NCBI GenBank assembly: GCA_015069385.1
Contig: SVIS01000012.1
Span: 1 to 46,046, forward strand
Source of the DNA: Clostridiales bacterium
Lineage (GTDB): Bacteria; Bacillota; Clostridia; Christensenellales; UBA1242
Reading direction: 5' to 3'
DNA: 46,046 nt
Position 1 is the stretch's first letter. Every line of letters begins with the position of its first letter. The position numbers and the translations under genes are program-made. A model generated the notes under the pieces. It was not told the origin of the DNA. It saw only the letters and a program-made list of their open reading frames with translations, and searched no databases. This document shows, piece by piece, positions 44,286-46,046 of this stretch.

Positions 44286-44326
44286 AAAAAAAGAGTGAAA
44301 GTTGTTTAAACATTTAAACTCTTTTT
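44286..44326 (-). terminator. attenuator-like terminator in the S10 leader
   Basis: On the minus strand AAAAAGAGT pairs with ACTCTTTTT around an inner TTTAAA hairpin, followed by T7. It lies about 100 bases before rpsJ, inside the transcribed leader, so it can work only as a regulated terminator. Confidence 0.65.
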
Positions 44327-44329
44327 AAA

Positions 44330-44470
44330 GTAATGCACGTCCTCATGCACCACAAAAAGCGTTATTGGCCGCCTTGGTCATAATTTGCCAAGACTTGTCC
44401 GCACAAATTCTCTTTTGCTGTTTGCCTAAGCAAAAGTAACCTTGTGTTTCAACCCGTTAAATTCCGTAGT
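44330..44470 (-). promoter_or_regulatory. structured leader of the S10 operon, identity unknown
   Basis: Several adjoining inverted repeats occur on the minus strand: CACAA/TTGTG, TTTTGC/GCAAAA, CTTGG/CCAAG and TGCA-type (GTGCAT/GTGCAT region). They are followed by the attenuator-like terminator. Placed to sense a ribosomal protein; L4 is the established partner in some Gammaproteobacteria, but I cannot assign this one. Confidence 0.45.
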
Positions 44471-44476
44471 CTGCCT

Positions 44477-44506
44477 ATAGTAACATACTATCCAGCACAT
44501 TGTCAA
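44477..44506 (-). promoter_or_regulatory. promoter of the S10-spc-alpha cluster
   Basis: On the minus strand TTGACA (44501-44506), 18 bases, TACTAT (44477-44482) with a TGT before it (extended -10). No other strong promoter is obvious before rplQ. Confidence 0.7.
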
Positions 44507-44581
44507 GCAGAAATTTTAAAATTAGATATAAATTAATTTAGTAATAAAACATCCTCTTAATATATATATTTTGCTTTATTA

Positions 44582-44630
44582 AAAAACAAGGTAAGTGACC
44601 TTTAAAATCACATATTACCCTGTTTATTTA
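44582..44630 (-). terminator. terminator of the right-edge surface-protein gene
   Basis: AACA-GGGTAA pairs with TTACC-TTGTT with small bulges, followed by TTTTT on the minus strand, about 20 bases after the stop. Confidence 0.6.
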
Positions 44631-44645
44631 TTATTTAAATTTTAT

Positions 44646-46046
44646 TTATTGTGTAACTATTAATTGGAAGGCAGGACGAACAGCGTAGTCATTCCTAACA
44701 TCATCAGAAAAAAACCATCCTTCACTCACCATCATTCTTGCACCAGTAGTTTGTTCTGAACGTAGCCAATAAGTAGCACTTACTCCTTTTAAAGTTTTAC
44801 ATAGATATTCTTCAGAATAATCTGGTTTGCAATTACCCAAAAAGTTATATGTTTCATAATAACTTGTTAACCAAAATTTATCAGATGTTGAAGATGTTAT
44901 AGTCAAATTTGCTCCATTTATAGTTAAAGTTCTATCAGAACCATATGTTGTAGAATTTGATGAATCTACCGTACCCGTTGAAGCTTTTATGTCATAATAC
45001 AAACTTGTTTGATTTCTTGCTGTAATCTGGCTATACACTGGGTCAGAGGTTGAAATATTAAATTGTTCCATAAATGGGGTTAATTCATTATTACCAACAA
45101 ATGCACTATACGCCCCTTCCACCAAAACATCACTATTAAGACCTTGGAATGCAGTTCTGTTCGCTGTTAAATATGCTCGCACATTACTTATTGCGTAATC
45201 ATTTGGATCATATGTTGTAGATTTCCATTCACTTCCATCATAATAAGGAGCAAAATTTGTAGTAAGAGAAGAATCACTATAAGCCTTAAAATTATATAAC
45301 AACCCATAATTAGAATCACTTACATCTAACGCCTTTTCAGAAATTAAATAATATGATGCACTTTTTACAGGTGCTGTTGTTCTATTATAGTATGAATAAG
45401 CGGTTGCGTTTGTACCCACTTGTGCCGTACCTGCATATTTTGCAAAAGGCAACCATTTTAATGGTTCGTTATATCCTGAGTATGGGTTTGTTCCCATTGT
45501 TGTATACCAACCGGTACTTTCTTCATACGAGAACAGGCTTGAGTGTGTTCCATCATCTTCACTAAAGTTCATGTCTATTACTAGGCTTGATAGTGAACTT
45601 GTTAACGTCTCTTCATCTCCACTTAAGGCAAATGTTACGGTCTTTGTTTGTCCTGCTGATAAGTACGTTTTAAATGGCAAGGTTACATATGCTCCATCGG
45701 TTGCTATGCCCACTCCTGTTGGTAAGGTTGTTGCATTTATTTCCATTAGTACTGTAGTGCTTAGGTTTAAGTTTGTATATGACATTTCAAACTCTATATT
45801 AAATATTTTGCCTACTCCATTTGAGTCTACACCTTTATAGAAATACATATCACCTAAACTTAGCGAGTTGGTTGTTGTTGAGCCTTCGGCTCCTTTTACA
45901 AATTTATCTATCGGCATGTTATATGTTGTATAACTTTCTCCATTTGCTTTGGCTAGGTTCTTTACTTGCCCTTCTATTTGTATCATACAATCATGCATGG
46001 TAAACCCTAGGTTACCTGTTACGTTTAGGCTTGCTGACATTGCTGC
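44646..46046 (-). CDS. secreted surface protein with C-terminal WLRS/VRP domain (5' end beyond window)
   Basis: At least 466 residues; the frame stays open to the right edge, with two Ala codons before the first in-window ATG, so that ATG is not the true start. AAMSASLNVTGNLGF corresponds to AAKQASLTATGTIGF of the left-edge protein just after its signal peptide, and SLGDMYF to its LGNMYF. The middle has Ser/Thr/Tyr-rich beta segments. The last 130 residues contain TYDPNDYAISNVRAYL and finish with SATYWLRSEQTTG...DYAVRPAFQLIV. This is the DUF6273/C-type-lectin-like pattern also used by diversity-generating retroelement target proteins and encoded by the template repeat at 28173. Its codons differ from that repeat at many non-adenine positions, so it is not a direct target copy. 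Secreted; ligand unknown. Confidence 0.75.
   Translation of the reverse strand, partial: AAMSASLNVTGNLGFTMHDCMIQIEGQVKNLAKANGESYTTYNMPIDKFVKGAEGSTTTNSLSLGDMYFYKGVDSNGVGKIFNIEFEMSYTNLNLSTTVLMEINATTLPTGVGIATDGAYVTLPFKTYLSAGQTKTVTFALSGDEETLTSSLSSLVIDMNFSEDDGTHSSLFSYEESTGWYTTMGTNPYSGYNEPLKWLPFAKYAGTAQVGTNATAYSYYNRTTAPVKSASYYLISEKALDVSDSNYGLLYNFKAYSDSSLTTNFAPYYDGSEWKSTTYDPNDYAISNVRAYLTANRTAFQGLNSDVLVEGAYSAFVGNNELTPFMEQFNISTSDPVYSQITARNQTSLYYDIKASTGTVDSSNSTTYGSDRTLTINGANLTITSSTSDKFWLTSYYETYNFLGNCKPDYSEEYLCKTLKGVSATYWLRSEQTTGARMMVSEGWFFSDDVRNDYAVRPAFQLIVTQ

Noticed and set aside
44646..44790. Right-edge protein's WLRS...VRP end as the variable repeat of the 28173 template
   Set aside because: The proteins match in pattern, but the DNA differs at many positions that are not adenine in the template (TTT/TAT, CTT/CTA, CCT/GAA) and in length, so it is not a copy produced by A-specific mutagenesis.
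1..46046. Mollicute genetic code (TGA = Trp)
   Set aside because: map and adk end in TGA, Trp residues in conserved positions are TGG, and a functional RF2 gene is present.
1..46046. tRNA or rRNA genes
   Set aside because: None recognised by eye. The cloverleaf at 14061 is not a tRNA: no T-loop, anticodon arm sizes or CCA-stem pattern, and the GTGGGAG elements near 23680 and 24168 are operators rather than rRNA fragments.

Overview
This AT-rich window (roughly one third G+C by eye) looks like chromosome from an uncultured low-GC Gram-positive bacterium, most likely Bacillota of the Clostridia type. The grounds are a complete S10-spc-alpha ribosomal cluster with adk, secY, map, a small KOW-type gene, infA and rpmJ in clostridial order, a zinc-type S14, strong AGGAGG ribosome binding sites, a YitT-family membrane protein and a TasA/SipW-like set of signal peptides. 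TGA is a normal stop (map and adk end in it, tryptophan is TGG, and prfB is present), so this is not a genetic-code-4 mollicute.

Layout, left to right. 1-1250: divergent secreted-protein genes; the left one is cut by the window edge and its promoter carries a nine-base G tract. 1304-3917: a ZIP metal transporter, then a 17-residue-repeat solenoid protein translationally coupled to a predicted heavy-metal exporter. 4020-10003: J-domain protein, uvrA, transketolase and a kinase-like protein that has lost its P loop. 10085-13884: a large Ig-like surface protein and a tiny Cys-rich protein. 14061-16842: a perfect DNA cloverleaf abutting hflX, three small HTH regulators and a lipoprotein. 16944-22788: fba, yitT-tsaD-prfB (prfB with its programmed +1 frameshift) and a two-gene operon of unknown function. 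22947-25357: the rpmG-secE-nusG-rplK-rplA operon with two L1-operator-like elements. 25449-27850: an unknown gene and glnS. 27851-28629: a gene-free stretch holding a sequence with every hallmark of a diversity-generating-retroelement (DGR) template repeat but no reverse transcriptase. 28630-44506: the whole ribosomal operon on the minus strand behind one strong promoter and a structured leader with an attenuator-like terminator. 44646-46046: a second secreted protein, paralogous to the left-edge one, cut by the right edge and ending in a WLRS...VRP (DUF6273/C-type-lectin-like) domain.

How it fits together. Most genes are core information processing and central carbon metabolism. The accessory signal lies in the surface-protein paralogues at both ends, the slippage-prone promoter tract of one of them, and the orphan template repeat, which encodes the same WLRS...ARP fold as the right-hand paralogue. 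Together these suggest, by inference, that the organism diversifies or switches its secreted proteins. Several non-ribosomal genes (uvrA, the J-domain gene, the kinase-like gene and two HTH genes) have no Shine-Dalgarno, with the -10 box or promoter-like block abutting the start codon, as expected for leaderless mRNAs.
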